47,959 bases of DNA from a virus, in IMG/VR virus record IMGVR_UViG_3300021424_000063, positions 1 through 47,959 of that record; one strand, given 5' to 3'. The translations under genes were made by a program, and so were the position numbers. Of this stretch, positions 1 to 11,200 are shown piece by piece; position 1 is the stretch's first letter, and the number at the start of each line of letters is the position of its first letter. The notes under the pieces were generated by a model. That model worked only from the letters and a program-made list of their open reading frames with translations. It did no database searches and had not been told where the DNA came from.

Positions 1-263
1 TCATTTTTTCCTGGATCGTAAAATTTTTGGTATTTACCGTCCACAAGGATTTCGTGGAACCATACTTCTTTGAACGGTGAAGATCCGTCAGTTGTAGGAA
101 GAATACGTACTCGTCTCTGTCCTTGTTTTTCATTGTCTTTCAAAAGAGCCGCGAAATATTTTTTCATTCGGTCTTCTTGAGACATTTTAGAACCGCTCGA
201 AGCGCTGTTCTGAGTTGATTTTTCGTACTGTGCAAGTACTGCGTCTAATGAATTTGTCGCCAT
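1..263 (-). CDS. 32: gp32-like single-stranded DNA-binding protein, N-terminal part
   Basis: This gene starts with ATG at 263 and runs off the left edge, so only about 87 residues are visible. It begins MATNSLDAVLAQYEK. The stretch RRVRILPTTDGSSPFKEVW followed by a 'DGKYQKFYDPGKN' segment resembles the start of the OB-fold of T4 gp32, where a VIRFLP-type strand precedes a segment around 'KNGKWYIE'. gp32 proteins coat single-stranded DNA and organise the T4-type replisome. The zinc site, core and acidic tail lie outside the window and cannot be checked. The leader is A/T-rich with no Shine-Dalgarno sequence. The TATTTAT motif seen before most genes here is absent from the 107 bases upstream, which could mean an earlier-class promoter. 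The family call is from recognition of the N-terminal pattern only. Confidence 0.72.
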   Translation of the reverse strand, partial: MATNSLDAVLAQYEKSTQNSASSGSKMSQEDRMKKYFAALLKDNEKQGQRRVRILPTTDGSSPFKEVWFHEILVDGKYQKFYDPGKN

Positions 264-370
264 GTGTAAATAAAAATTAAAGGTTTATGTTAAAATTATA
301 AGTGTATAAAAAGTTATAGTCAAATAGTGTCGCCAAAAAAAATCAAGGTTGAATTAATCGACCTTAATCA

Positions 371-1060
371 TTATTTATAATATATTTCAGGGTCAAAAGG
401 TTCTATACCTTTGTCAAAAGATTTCGCTACTTCAGAAGGACTATAGTTATCAATCTCATCAGAAGTTAAAACGTATTCATTTTTACCTGATTTTTCCATC
501 TCAATTTTTTTATCATCAAAAAAGTCTGAAAGTTTTTGTTTGAATGGTCCAGAGTCTAGAGTTCTGAGTTCAAGTTTTTCTTCGGGAGTCTTGGGTTTGT
601 ATTTTTCAACTTTGGCCTCAAGCGAGTCTAATTTTTGAACTAATTGATCCATTTCTCCAAGTTTACTTTGTAGAGTTTCTAATTGACTAAATAGGTTGTT
701 GAAGTACTCTTCTTGTTTATCTGACATAGATTTTTGAGTATCGATTAAATCGGTAATATCTACCTCTTCAACTTCTTCATCACCTTCTTTTCCCTCCGCA
801 CCAATTTCTTCAACTTCATCGTCTTGTGATACATCAACTATTTCGGGAGTGTCTCCTGTAGATGGTGGTACAGGTGGCGGTGGTAATGCCCCTTCTGCCG
901 GTGGTGCTCCCGTTGCCGCATCACCTGCCGGTAGTATTGCTCCAGCGGCGTCGTCTGGTGCTGGTGGTGGGGCTAAAGCTTCAACACCTTGTTCGTTGAT
1001 ATAATTTGTAATGGATCTATATCGTTGTATCTCTTGGAGAATTTTCTTATCAATTGCCAT
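371..1060 (-). CDS. Unknown acidic, proline/alanine-rich protein with coiled coil
   Basis: The 229-residue product is not recognised. It has a short amphipathic N-terminal helix (MAIDKKILQEIQRYRSITNY), then a low-complexity Pro/Ala/Gly region at about residues 30-70, then a very acidic stretch at about 75-105. A probable coiled coil follows at about 110-155 (LETLQSKLGEMDQLVQKL), and the C-terminal part is charged. It lies directly downstream of a 74-residue gene (one base between) and upstream of the gp32-like gene. The disordered acidic middle and coiled coil would suit a scaffold-like or virion-associated role, but that is inference. The start is fixed by the tight spacing to the gene before it. 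Confidence 0.7.
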   Translation of the reverse strand: MAIDKKILQEIQRYRSITNYINEQGVEALAPPPAPDDAAGAILPAGDAATGAPPAEGALPPPPVPPSTGDTPEIVDVSQDDEVEEIGAEGKEGDEEVEEVDITDLIDTQKSMSDKQEEYFNNLFSQLETLQSKLGEMDQLVQKLDSLEAKVEKYKPKTPEEKLELRTLDSGPFKQKLSDFFDDKKIEMEKSGKNEYVLTSDEIDNYSPSEVAKSFDKGIEPFDPEIYYK

Positions 1061-1061
1061 T

Positions 1062-1286
1062 TTACCCGTTTAATAATGTTTTTATACCATTGTTGGTTTC
1101 TACTTGAATTTTTCTGAAGGTTTTCATGGTATTGTCTACTCTTTCAATCAACCCATCTTTCATTCTAACTGTGTAACAATCTCCAGTGTCCAAATCACAG
1201 ACTTCTTTATATCCGTTTCCTTTGTCTTTTTCACTTACTCGGGTGTTTTTACCCAAATAATTATCTAATATAAGTTTTACATTCAT
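1062..1286 (-). CDS. Unknown small protein
   Basis: This 74-residue protein is not recognised. It is mixed alpha/beta with a central C-D-L-D-T-G-D-C segment (two cysteines six residues apart) and ends ETNNGIKTLLNG. It is preceded by a TATTTAT motif at 1304-1310 and appears to begin the small unit that continues into the 229-residue gene. The leader contains AACACAAG before ATG and no Shine-Dalgarno sequence. A function cannot be inferred. Confidence 0.6.
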   Translation of the reverse strand: MNVKLILDNYLGKNTRVSEKDKGNGYKEVCDLDTGDCYTVRMKDGLIERVDNTMKTFRKIQVETNNGIKTLLNG

Positions 1287-1303
1287 CTTGTGTTGTTTTT
1301 ATA

Positions 1304-1310
1304 ATAAATA
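1304..1310 (-). promoter_or_regulatory. Candidate late-promoter motif TATTTAT
   Basis: On the coding strand this reads TTATATTTATTAT, 17 bases upstream of the ATG at 1286. It is one of about 16 copies of the same heptamer placed before genes in this window. Confidence 0.4.
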
Positions 1311-1342
1311 TAAAGTTTTGTAAAAAAAGTTTCATTTCACAT

Positions 1343-4300
1343 TTATAATGATCTGTAAACTCTAATCGCATCATTAAATTTCGCAACAAGTATCGCTTTA
1401 TCTTCATTAGTCATTTCAGTCCAAACTTTTGGATCTCTTGGTACAGGGTATTTTGTCACATAAAGTTCTGCAAAATATTCGGCTAGTGTACTTGACGGAG
1501 TTGTATTTTGTATCAATCCACTAACTTTATTAAAAGCAAAATCAATAAACGAATTCAAATCGATGAAACTAACTATTGGAAAGTTAACATTTTGACCTCT
1601 GTTTATACAATAATATTTTTTGTTGAAATAGTTGGAGTAGTTTGTGAAGTATTGTCTTAAATCTATAGTACTATAGTTATTTTCATAAGTCTCAAATCCT
1701 GTGTTTGTGGATGAATCAACATATAGGAAAGAAAATAATAAACTAGTGTATTGTTTAAGACTGTCACCCGTATAGTTTTTACTAACTAAGAATGTACCTA
1801 TACTTGTTTGCATTTGTTTGAATGTAGTTCTTGTCACTGCAGGAAATTCGGTTTGCGTAAATCCAAGATATTTCGGGTTAATTTCCGAATTACAATCTTG
1901 ATTTGATGTTAATTTGTCTTCTGCAACAACGTTTGACAACACGTTTGCCTTTTCTTGTTCTATGGTTGCTGGATCTGATAATTTTTTTGTTTCATTTTGT
2001 TGTATGGTTTGTTGTATACTTTTCAATATGTTTTGATTGAGTGACTGTATAAAATTATCTATCTTAGGTAAAGAATAAAAAGGTTGTCTAATTCCTTCGA
2101 AGAATGTATCAAATCCATTTTCACTAATTCTATGTCTCACAGTTGTTATCATGTAAGGACCCGAAAACATCGGTATGTTTCTAACATTAAAATACATTGT
2201 TGGTTGTATCAACGCATTTCCCATCATATCAACGGAACATCTGTAACTTCTATTTTTGTATAGATTGTATAATGAAACGTTTTGTGTTGAGCTTCTTCTA
2301 TTTTTAGAAAGATTGGCCAATTGGTTCAAAACTTCCAATGATTCAGACGTTGGTTTTCCAGGATCTTGAGCCACGTCAAATTGTTTAAATATTTGTTGGT
2401 TTTGTAGTGTCATGTCGACATTAAACCCAACAAGTTTATTCGATCTGGCCCAATCTGTTTTATTTTCTTGACTCTCAACTAATGGGTTGTCACTAGCCCT
2501 TCTTAGATCAAAAGCGTCATCTCTATATCTATAATCAACATTTTCATTCATCGCCAAATGTTCACTTGGTTTGTTAGCGTAAACACAAACGTATTTTGGT
2601 GAACTGTCTCGGTAATCCACATTTAGATATGTACCAAACAAATTTCTTGCAAATTCAGTGGTACCTTCAAATCTCGGTGTTGGGTTAAGTTGTGCGTCCT
2701 GTACATTATAAAAATTAATATAAGAAGGTAACATGTATGTTACAAAATTATTGTTCTTAAGTATAGTTTCTATCATACCTAAAAGAGTGTTTTTATAAGC
2801 CCCGTCTTCAATCAATTCTTTAACCTCAAATATGTCTACTAATATTTTGTCTCCAATATCTCTTGAGGCTCTGTCCATTAAAAGAACATCTTCAAACAAT
2901 GTTTTGTTCGAAAAGTCGTAACCAGAAATCCATGTGTCGTTCAAAGCCTTGAACATTTCCCACAATTCAGTTCTTGTCTGTTCTGTAAAACCTGCTTCTA
3001 AGTCTGCACGTACCGAACCTTCTTGTGGACTGATGATTACTGTTGGTAAAGTATTTCTGACTGTTGGCATTAAAACACTTATGACATTATTAAGATATTC
3101 TTTTGATGCCAATAGGTAATTATCCATACCCGAATAAAAAGATGTTATATCTATGTTTGGGTCCAAAAGTTTTTGAGTGGCAAATATTTTAATAATTGGT
3201 GCAAAATCTTTAACATTTTTTTCGTTAAATCCAACATTCATATCAATAAAGAAATCAGTAATATAAGACCCACTATTTGTATATTCTAACTGTGGTATTT
3301 TAGAAAAACCTACATATGTTTCAAGAGCTTTCCAAACATCAGGATTTTGTGTTTTTGAATTTGCCAAAGATAAGTTCGGAACGGTTCCGTCACCAGGTAG
3401 ATTACCTTTTATGTATTGATCCAACACTATAGGTTCCTCAATAAATTGAGTCGAAAAAGTGAAAAATGTTTTTCTGTCAAATCCTGAAGGGTTTCCGTAT
3501 TTAAAAACAACATCGTATTCTAAAAAGTTTTTTAGTACGGTTTGGAAAACTTGGTTTTGTGCTGATATTACATCATTGAGTGTTTCCTTTGGAGAAGTTT
3601 TTATTGGATTTCTTATCTTTAACAATTCTCTCATCAACCCTTGGAAGTTTTTATAATATTGTTCGCTTGGAGTTTCAGTACTACTTAGATTTTGTAAGTT
3701 TGGTTGAGAAAGATCCGCCAAATTATTTTGTAATGTTGGTGGAATCAAGTCGGTATAATCATAAATTGATTTACTGAAGTTCAGAAATTGAAGTTCAAAC
3801 AAATCTAAAACATTCTTATCAAAAGCGCTAAACATATCGTCCAAATAAGAATAATCACTTTTTTGTCCTGAGATCAAGAAATTTTGTTGGGTGTTCGAGT
3901 TGTTCAATATGTTTTTTAAATACGTGTCAGGATTGTTTTTAACGACAAAAGAGTTGTTGTAATATCCGTAAGTTGGTGCATTCCAAAATAATCTTACCGA
4001 CCCATTGAAGACTGCGGGGTTTTGTGATAATTCAATTCTCATAGACCCGTTTTTGAAACATTCAGAATACGTTTGGTTCTGATCATAACCAAATGATGGG
4101 AATACAAAATAGTTATCGGTTTTTTGTGATTTGACTAAAACTGACCAAGTTCTTAGTGTTAAAGTTCTGGTCAAATTGTTAGGGTCAAATCCAATGGATC
4201 CTTCTATGTTTGCGGTACTATTATTAAATAGAAGTAAAATATCATCATTTATCAACTGTTGTATGTCTACGGAACTCGGTCCATTAACAATTAAATTTTG

Positions 4301-7300
4301 TACTGTAAATGGTGTGGTCGAAGCACTTTGTGATAATGAAACAACATATTGACCTATACCACCTGTAGTTCCTGCTATCTGACTCAAAATTGTTGTGTTT
4401 GGTAGTATACCCAAACCAGTTATAATTGCACCAATGAATAAATTATTACTACTTACAGTAGATACATTCATCACAGAACCGCTTATTGAACAAACACCTT
4501 GTACTAAACTTGACCCTGTGAGTAATTTTGTCCCTTGTAAAAATACATTAAAGTCGTCAATTAATTGAGGGTAAAACCCAACGTTCATGTTTGTGTTTGG
4601 TGTTGGGGTATTTGTTGTTTGGTCTAAAACAATATTGTATAAATTGTTACCGACCGTAAGTGGGTAGTTGTAAGTTGTTGCCGAATTGATTGGGTCAAAG
4701 TTTCTAACCGCATTAAAGTCCTTCCATACATCATCCAAAAAGTCAATTCCAGTATCTTTCCATGTTTTATATCTATGCCAAATACCACCATACTTTAAAA
4801 CCCAAGCGTATGGTAATTTATGAATTGCCCCAAACTTTTTTAGTGTTGCCAAAATATAATTTAAATCAACACTAGCCCCACCTTCTCCATATGTCTTAAA
4901 TTTTTCTTTAGTTGTTGCCAATGGTAAACTATCCAAAAACAAATACGCGGCAGACTTATATGGACTTGTTTCTCCCGATCTGAACCTAAATTTAAAAACC
5001 CCGTCTTGAATTGCATTTATAAAATACGGTGTGTTTAACATTGATATTGTTTGATTGGGTTCTAAATATCCATTGTAGTTTGTATACTTTAAGTTACCTT
5101 CAGTGGTTAATTGTTTTGGAATAGTTCTTGACGTATAAAACAATGAGAAATTAACAGGTTGTAGTACGTCAGTTAAATTGAAATAATTGAAGTTAGATAT
5201 TGGTCTTTTGATTGTTTGGTCTTCTCCGGCTTCAAAGCTTGCAATAGTTTTTTGGTTGTCATTGTATTCCAAAACTTTTTGTGTATCAAAAGCCTCTTCA
5301 GCAGCATTTAATGTATCTCCATTCGCCAAATTACTTTTATCCCAATTTAAATCCAATAAAGGATAAATGTCTGTAAAGTCAAAGACGTTACTAGCACTTG
5401 AGTCGGCAATATACTTTTCAATGTTTATTTTGTTTGTTTCAATTGTTAACTCAATATCAGGTTGTGATTTTGTGTTGACTAAAATGTCTTGATTGAATAG
5501 TCTACTTGGGTTTTCAACTTCATTTCTAATGTATGGTGTAACAAAAATTCCTCTAATAAAATCTTGCCAACTCTCCCCTTGTCCTTCGTTAGATATGTGT
5601 CTTAAGAATATTTCAAAGTTGGTTTGATCTATATTATATTCTTTTAATATTTTTGACATGTATGGACTTGAGGAACTTAGACTTTCTAAAATATTCAACG
5701 TTTCATTTTCCGCCTCAACGTTGTAAACACTGAAAGGATATCCACTTTGTCTATTTAATTTGCTGTAGTATGCGTTAAGAATTACTCTTTCATATATTTC
5801 ATACATGTATTTGACTTGTTGTTTGTTCTGAAATATTTGATTTGATGTTGGGAAATCTATTGAATTAAGAGATACTCTTCTTGGTTTGTTTAATAAATTT
5901 GTTTGATTATCGCTCAACTCTTTGAAGTCGTCATCACGGTGAGTATATCCTTTTATAAACTCTTCAACAAACTGTACTTCAGGCCAAATTTCAGGAAGAT
6001 ACGACCTGTATAAAAATGCAACATCTGGAGCTCCGGGATAAACAATTTCAAATTTTTCTTTATTATCATCTTCGGTGATTTCTCTAATGACTTGCGGCCA
6101 AGGATATATTGGTTCATCGTTTTGTGTTGAGGTTTTGATATCAACACTCGGGGCGGTAGATGCGTTTCCAAAAATTGCTTGTTTTCTATAAGGTTCTTGT
6201 CTTACGTCCCAAGCTTTGGTGTGAACTTCATCCATCAATCTTAAAAACGCCTCTCCTTGACAAAAGAAAACTGCCAATATATTTCTTACGGTAGGAATAA
6301 ATCCTAAACCATATTGTTTATTATTAAATTGTGAACGTAGGTTTTCTGTTATTCTTGTTTCTATTTCTCTTTTAAAACTTTCTACTTGTTTACCCATTTT
6401 GGTTGTAATGTACATGAAAGAACCAGGTCCTTCAAAATAAAACAAGTTACCTTTCAATAGTTCAATTTCGGCAAGTTTACTAGTTTTAAATGCTCTTACT
6501 TTTTCAGGATATAAATTACCAAAGACACTTTGGGTTGGGTTTTTTAATCTATATGTTTTTTCCCAATCAATATCCGTTTCGGGATTTATCTTTCTAATAA
6601 AAGTCGTGTCTTTGATTGAGAACTCTATTCTACTTGGGTATATTGTACCACCAACGCTGTAAGTTCCAGGAGTTTTTCCAAAAACACTATTAGTATTCAA
6701 TTGTGTGTTATATTTTTGTATTCTACCTGTCAACTCTGAAAACCATTTGTCTTTGTTTTCAGGTGTTAATGTTGGTTTGAATTGATACATTTTTTCACCG
6801 TTGGTAAGAACAAAAGGTTCTTTAACATCCATAAATTGGTTGAACCATGATGTTGTGGTGTACGTATAAATAACTTGTTGGTAATTCAACAACGAATTTA
6901 GATAATTATTTATTTCTGTTAGTACTCCCAAGTTTTCTTTTGTAAACTCCGACAAAACTTTTTTGATAAATTCATCTAAACGATATCTCAATTGATTTAA
7001 TGTCAGTTCAGGAAAATCTTCAGCAATCATTCCTTTTGATTTATAATCTGAATATATTTCCCTCATTTTTTCATAACCTTTACTACTCAGAAATGAAGTT
7101 TGGTTTGTGTTTTTCGCAGTTTGATTTGTTTCGTTAATTTTTGCGGGTATTGTCACCAAATTTTTATACATGTGTGGAACCGCTGTTAAAGAACCAAAAT
7201 TAACAGCAGACAATAAAGTATACTTGTAACCAAAGAATTTCAGTCTTATAATAAAATTATGTGACGACGGATCAAAATTCGAAGTAAAAGATTTCAACAT

Positions 7301-7924
7301 CAAAGGATACTTTACCGCCTTTCCAAAATATCCCTTCATTGTTAAAGTAAATAAAGGGTATGGTAGTTGGAAGAAGGCGGCGTAAGGAGAGTTATTTCCT
7401 GATTCGAAAAGGGCTCTTCCTTTTACGTCCTCTAAAGTTATTTCAACCACAGGTAGAAAATCTTGACCCATACTCATATTGATGTCTTTCATACCTAAAA
7501 GTCCGTTGTCGGTTGCCCCAGGTTTTCCATCAGAGTAAGTTCTTTGTGTGTAGTAATACTCAGGTGACTTATCAGATTCTTTGACCGCAGTAATTCTTGG
7601 TTGATTTTGTCCTCTACCTTGTATAGTATCTTTTCCTGTTAATTCATTGGACCATCTTGTATCCAAAAAGTCTTTGAACCCTGGATTTAAAAAATTAATT
7701 TTTCCAACGGATATTGTTCTTTGGTTATCACCAAAAGAACTACCAACCGCCAATTTTGTTCTAGGTAAAACACTACACTCTAAATTAGCGTAGTAAACTA
7801 AGTTTTCTTGTTTAACTAATCTTTCATTAACGTTTCCCAAATTGTCAACAACTTTGTTTGGGTCAATTATCGTTATGTTATCATAATCAAACTCTACTAA
7901 AATATTTTCATTACTATCTACCAT
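1343..7924 (-). CDS. Giant baseplate/tail-hub-like structural protein
   Basis: The product is 2193 residues, far longer than T4 baseplate subunits. The N-terminal quarter includes a beta-rich segment (FPYPLFTLTMKGYFGKA at about residues 195-215) of the kind seen in tail-hub or baseplate proteins. At about 1140-1200 there is a small G/T/S-rich beta module (CSISGSVMNVSTVSS, then GTTGGIGQYVVSLSQSAS), a repeat-like module common in phage virion proteins. At about 1920-1950 the segment GPYMITTVRHRIS followed by GFDTFFEGIRQPF resembles the C-terminal strands of tail-hub (gpD/gp27-type) domains. The start overlaps the end of the 107-residue LysM/gp53-like gene by 11 bases, so the two are translationally linked. 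The baseplate role is inferred from context and these short resemblances. Which T4 subunit it replaces is not clear; it may fuse several. Confidence 0.65.
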   Translation of the reverse strand: MVDSNENILVEFDYDNITIIDPNKVVDNLGNVNERLVKQENLVYYANLECSVLPRTKLAVGSSFGDNQRTISVGKINFLNPGFKDFLDTRWSNELTGKDTIQGRGQNQPRITAVKESDKSPEYYYTQRTYSDGKPGATDNGLLGMKDINMSMGQDFLPVVEITLEDVKGRALFESGNNSPYAAFFQLPYPLFTLTMKGYFGKAVKYPLMLKSFTSNFDPSSHNFIIRLKFFGYKYTLLSAVNFGSLTAVPHMYKNLVTIPAKINETNQTAKNTNQTSFLSSKGYEKMREIYSDYKSKGMIAEDFPELTLNQLRYRLDEFIKKVLSEFTKENLGVLTEINNYLNSLLNYQQVIYTYTTTSWFNQFMDVKEPFVLTNGEKMYQFKPTLTPENKDKWFSELTGRIQKYNTQLNTNSVFGKTPGTYSVGGTIYPSRIEFSIKDTTFIRKINPETDIDWEKTYRLKNPTQSVFGNLYPEKVRAFKTSKLAEIELLKGNLFYFEGPGSFMYITTKMGKQVESFKREIETRITENLRSQFNNKQYGLGFIPTVRNILAVFFCQGEAFLRLMDEVHTKAWDVRQEPYRKQAIFGNASTAPSVDIKTSTQNDEPIYPWPQVIREITEDDNKEKFEIVYPGAPDVAFLYRSYLPEIWPEVQFVEEFIKGYTHRDDDFKELSDNQTNLLNKPRRVSLNSIDFPTSNQIFQNKQQVKYMYEIYERVILNAYYSKLNRQSGYPFSVYNVEAENETLNILESLSSSSPYMSKILKEYNIDQTNFEIFLRHISNEGQGESWQDFIRGIFVTPYIRNEVENPSRLFNQDILVNTKSQPDIELTIETNKINIEKYIADSSASNVFDFTDIYPLLDLNWDKSNLANGDTLNAAEEAFDTQKVLEYNDNQKTIASFEAGEDQTIKRPISNFNYFNLTDVLQPVNFSLFYTSRTIPKQLTTEGNLKYTNYNGYLEPNQTISMLNTPYFINAIQDGVFKFRFRSGETSPYKSAAYLFLDSLPLATTKEKFKTYGEGGASVDLNYILATLKKFGAIHKLPYAWVLKYGGIWHRYKTWKDTGIDFLDDVWKDFNAVRNFDPINSATTYNYPLTVGNNLYNIVLDQTTNTPTPNTNMNVGFYPQLIDDFNVFLQGTKLLTGSSLVQGVCSISGSVMNVSTVSSNNLFIGAIITGLGILPNTTILSQIAGTTGGIGQYVVSLSQSASTTPFTVQNLIVNGPSSVDIQQLINDDILLLFNNSTANIEGSIGFDPNNLTRTLTLRTWSVLVKSQKTDNYFVFPSFGYDQNQTYSECFKNGSMRIELSQNPAVFNGSVRLFWNAPTYGYYNNSFVVKNNPDTYLKNILNNSNTQQNFLISGQKSDYSYLDDMFSAFDKNVLDLFELQFLNFSKSIYDYTDLIPPTLQNNLADLSQPNLQNLSSTETPSEQYYKNFQGLMRELLKIRNPIKTSPKETLNDVISAQNQVFQTVLKNFLEYDVVFKYGNPSGFDRKTFFTFSTQFIEEPIVLDQYIKGNLPGDGTVPNLSLANSKTQNPDVWKALETYVGFSKIPQLEYTNSGSYITDFFIDMNVGFNEKNVKDFAPIIKIFATQKLLDPNIDITSFYSGMDNYLLASKEYLNNVISVLMPTVRNTLPTVIISPQEGSVRADLEAGFTEQTRTELWEMFKALNDTWISGYDFSNKTLFEDVLLMDRASRDIGDKILVDIFEVKELIEDGAYKNTLLGMIETILKNNNFVTYMLPSYINFYNVQDAQLNPTPRFEGTTEFARNLFGTYLNVDYRDSSPKYVCVYANKPSEHLAMNENVDYRYRDDAFDLRRASDNPLVESQENKTDWARSNKLVGFNVDMTLQNQQIFKQFDVAQDPGKPTSESLEVLNQLANLSKNRRSSTQNVSLYNLYKNRSYRCSVDMMGNALIQPTMYFNVRNIPMFSGPYMITTVRHRISENGFDTFFEGIRQPFYSLPKIDNFIQSLNQNILKSIQQTIQQNETKKLSDPATIEQEKANVLSNVVAEDKLTSNQDCNSEINPKYLGFTQTEFPAVTRTTFKQMQTSIGTFLVSKNYTGDSLKQYTSLLFSFLYVDSSTNTGFETYENNYSTIDLRQYFTNYSNYFNKKYYCINRGQNVNFPIVSFIDLNSFIDFAFNKVSGLIQNTTPSSTLAEYFAELYVTKYPVPRDPKVWTEMTNEDKAILVAKFNDAIRVYRSL

Positions 7925-8237
7925 AATAAAAGAAATAGTTATCTAAACCATTTTTATAGTCCTGTAATGAAGCTATCAAAGGATATGGTATTGTCAATAT
8001 TGCACCATCAGGAATGTTTTGTTCCAATCCACTATATTGTGGATTACCTTGCATTATCAACCACCCAAAAAAAGGACTGTTATAATATTGTTGTGATATT
8101 TTATCTAATCTTGATTGGCCAACAATATAGATATGATTCATGTCACTACTTTTACTTTGTAATGGTATGAACGGAACAACAGTTTGTTGTCCATTGATTA
8201 GAAAATCTGAGTACCTATTTGTATATTGATATATCAT
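7914..8237 (-). CDS. LysM-like baseplate wedge protein (gp53/gpX-like)
   Basis: The 107-residue protein carries SRLDKISQQYYNSPFFGWLI, then N-P, then IPDGAILTIPYPL. This is the pattern of the LysM-like fold in T4 gp53 and in the P2 gpX family: a 'D-x-I-A/S-x-x-Y-Y-x-x-P-x-x-W' helix pair, an Asn-Pro turn, and a 'I-P-x-G-x-x-L-x-I-P' closing strand. Such proteins clamp baseplate wedges together or sit at the tail hub. It lies between two giant baseplate genes, two bases after one and overlapping the next, which supports a baseplate role. T4 gp53 is larger (about 196 residues), so this is a minimal version. Confidence 0.68.
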   Translation of the reverse strand: MIYQYTNRYSDFLINGQQTVVPFIPLQSKSSDMNHIYIVGQSRLDKISQQYYNSPFFGWLIMQGNPQYSGLEQNIPDGAILTIPYPLIASLQDYKNGLDNYFFYYGR

Positions 8238-8239
8238 GT

Positions 8240-11200
8240 TTATAAAAATGTAACTTTACCATTAAATGTTGTGTCCGTATTCAAATTTTGATTTGCATAT
8301 AGATCTTTAATTTTAACTTTTTTCTGTTCAACGTCTACAGTTGGTGGTGATGTCCATTTAGCAACGTTTGGTATAACTGGTAGTGTATACTCAGTTAAGG
8401 TTTTGAAATCTTGAGATGTTTTAAGATCATCAAAATATTTCTTTTCTTTTTCAAAAATCTCAGTGTATCTAGTACTCAAAGTATTTACAACGTTGGTCAA
8501 GGCAACCAAAACCTTTGGTTCTTTTTTAACTTCTTCTCCGTTTGAAAGTTCGGTTAGAAAGGTTTCTTTTTTTGTTTTGTCTGTTAAAATAGATGACATT
8601 GCTAAATAAAATCTATCGTCCTCAACGTTTGTAAATGATGGTTCACTAGAACTTCCACCAACATCGGTTAATAACCCATCCCAATTTAATGTTGTAAGAG
8701 AATCGTTAAATGTGTCAGGTCTATTCAATTTCATTTTTGCCCAATCGTCAAATTTTTTAAGTATTGTATAACAACTTGCAATTTGAGCTTCGGGAACAAA
8801 ATCACCCAAATAAAGATAATTTATACTTTCTTTATTAACAGCATCCCCAAAGAAAGTATCACCACTCAAGTCGTAAATAACAGGATTATTAGTGTCAACC
8901 AATACTCCATCTAACTTATTACATACTAAGTCCATTTTTCTAAAAGTGTAGTTGAGGTTCTGTTGATTTGTTACAAACGTGTTTATTAGAAGATTAACAG
9001 AATTTGATATTTCACCACTTCTTTTTTCTACTTGAATTATTAATTTTTCCTCTATCTCTCTAAGTACTTTATTTTTAAATTCGTTTGTATTGTTTTTCAA
9101 CGATTTCATAATTGGGTCTTCTCTTTGTTTTACATCTTTTGAAACATTACTTATTAAAGCTCCTACCAATTGTTCGGGGTTACTTGGTTTACCATAGATT
9201 ATTACTTCTTTTGGTGTGGTAAGGTTTGCCAAATTTCCCTTCGAATAGTTTACTGATTTGTTTGCTAATTGTACAATACCTAAATTATTTTGTTGTTGTA
9301 CACTTGACATGTAATCAAAATATGCATTTATGTATGATTTTAAATTGGCATCCAACTCTGTAAATAATACCTGATAATTAGAATCATTGGTACCTCCTAA
9401 GGTTCCGATAGTAGATTGTCCTTTTTTTGGTTGTTGTGTGTTCACTGGTGGTGATACTGTAGGTTGGTTTGCAGCAATTTTACTTACAACATATTTGTCT
9501 AATTTTTCAACACTTTGTTTGTCGGTTGATGTTGCTCTCTCGTCGTATATTTCTGTATTTGCATAAAAATTAAATGATAAAGCATTTTGTAATTCTTCAA
9601 CAGGTTCTTTAAGACCCATTCCTCCAATTATATTGAAACCCATTGAGATTTTTGCAATCATCGGTTGTACCCCTATACCCTCGGGATTGATGTCGTATAT
9701 TAGAGGTTCATACTGTATACCTAAATTTGTTGGTACAATCTTAGTATGATAGAAGTCACCAACCCTTAAAACCAAAATTGGTGGTGAACCAAATGCCGTA
9801 TTTAAAGCGTCGTTATATTTTGGTCTACCATCGGGTCCTATAACAGGTATTGTTTGACCAGGTCTCATACATTGTTGTAAAAATGTAAGTCTTGAATTGA
9901 GACCTTCAGGTGTCATCGAGTGGAAAGCAGGATTAAAGTATTTTATTTTTTCTTTTATGGTATCATACACCATAGGGTTATTTTCTTTTATAAGTTCAAA
10001 ATAATCACATTCAGAAAATAAATGTCTTAAAACTTTTTTTGATATTCCGTCTTTTATTTTTTGTTCAATGTTAACTTCTGCCTGTGGTTTAATTGTTCTT
10101 GTATATCCAGTATACTTTACATCAGTCTGTTGGATCTCAATCTTAATTTTTTCATCATCACTATCTTCATCCTCTTTTTTATCTGGCGGGGGAAGAATAG
10201 GTGTAATCCTTTTCATAACAACTCTTCTACAAGCCATAGCAGGAATACTGTATACTTGTGCCGCATTTGTTACAACATATGATGAACCGTCTTTTTCTTT
10301 TATATCTATTGTACAAGTAACCTCAGGGTAATCACCAGTCTCGGGCCCTTTTGGGATTGTGGCGGTTTCTCCTAAAGCGTTATCATCAGTGATAAATTTA
10401 ATTTTTGGGGTATCTCCAGTTCTATACTCCCCAAATGTTTTACCATTTCCAGCGGATTGTTTGTCAAACCATTGAATAACGCTACTAATTCTTCGTGTTG
10501 ATAAGTCAACATTATACTCTGGAGATTCAGGAGCCGATGCTGATCCAACTAATTCAATTTCAACACTTCCGTTTTTTTCTATAATTATTTTTTTAATAAT
10601 ATCTAAAAATTCACTTTTAATTATATCAAAATTTGCTTCAATAATATCTCCAAAAAAGTTTTGTATGCCAGCTTTGGTGTAAGCTCCCGCGGCACTTAAA
10701 TTGTCAGTATAAACCTCATCGGGTGCTTTAGTCACATATGACGTACTCTTTAATGCAATATATTTGTCATACCAAAAATCAAAAGGTTGGGTCGCAACTT
10801 TTAATCTTGTATCTGGATCGGGTAAATCATTATGAAAGTAAAACGCATAGTTTTCATATTTTTTTACTTCAGATGTAAAAGGGTCTTCAGTTTCTTTTTC
10901 AATCCAAGAAGTTCCACCCAATTCGAGAGTATTACCGTCAGAACCAAATGCGTTATCTTCAACAAGACTACCTTCAGGATTTGTTCCAATACTTGTTAAA
11001 ACTTGAGCATATTCTTCAGTTGTTAATCTTGGGTTATTTAAAATTTGTTGGTAAGTGTATAAATCTTTTGTTGGTATCTGATTAAATTTGATACCCAAAT
11101 CATAAATGTCATATTTTGTACAACCAGCAAAAAACGAGTCCATAATCGAATCTATTCTTTCTTTGGCGACTCCTTTAAGTTGTTTTTCAATAATTGTGTT

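Noticed and set aside
2934-4352. Several short plus-strand open frames inside the 2193-residue gene
   Set aside because: They are shadows of the minus-strand coding frame with no start context or recognisable motif.
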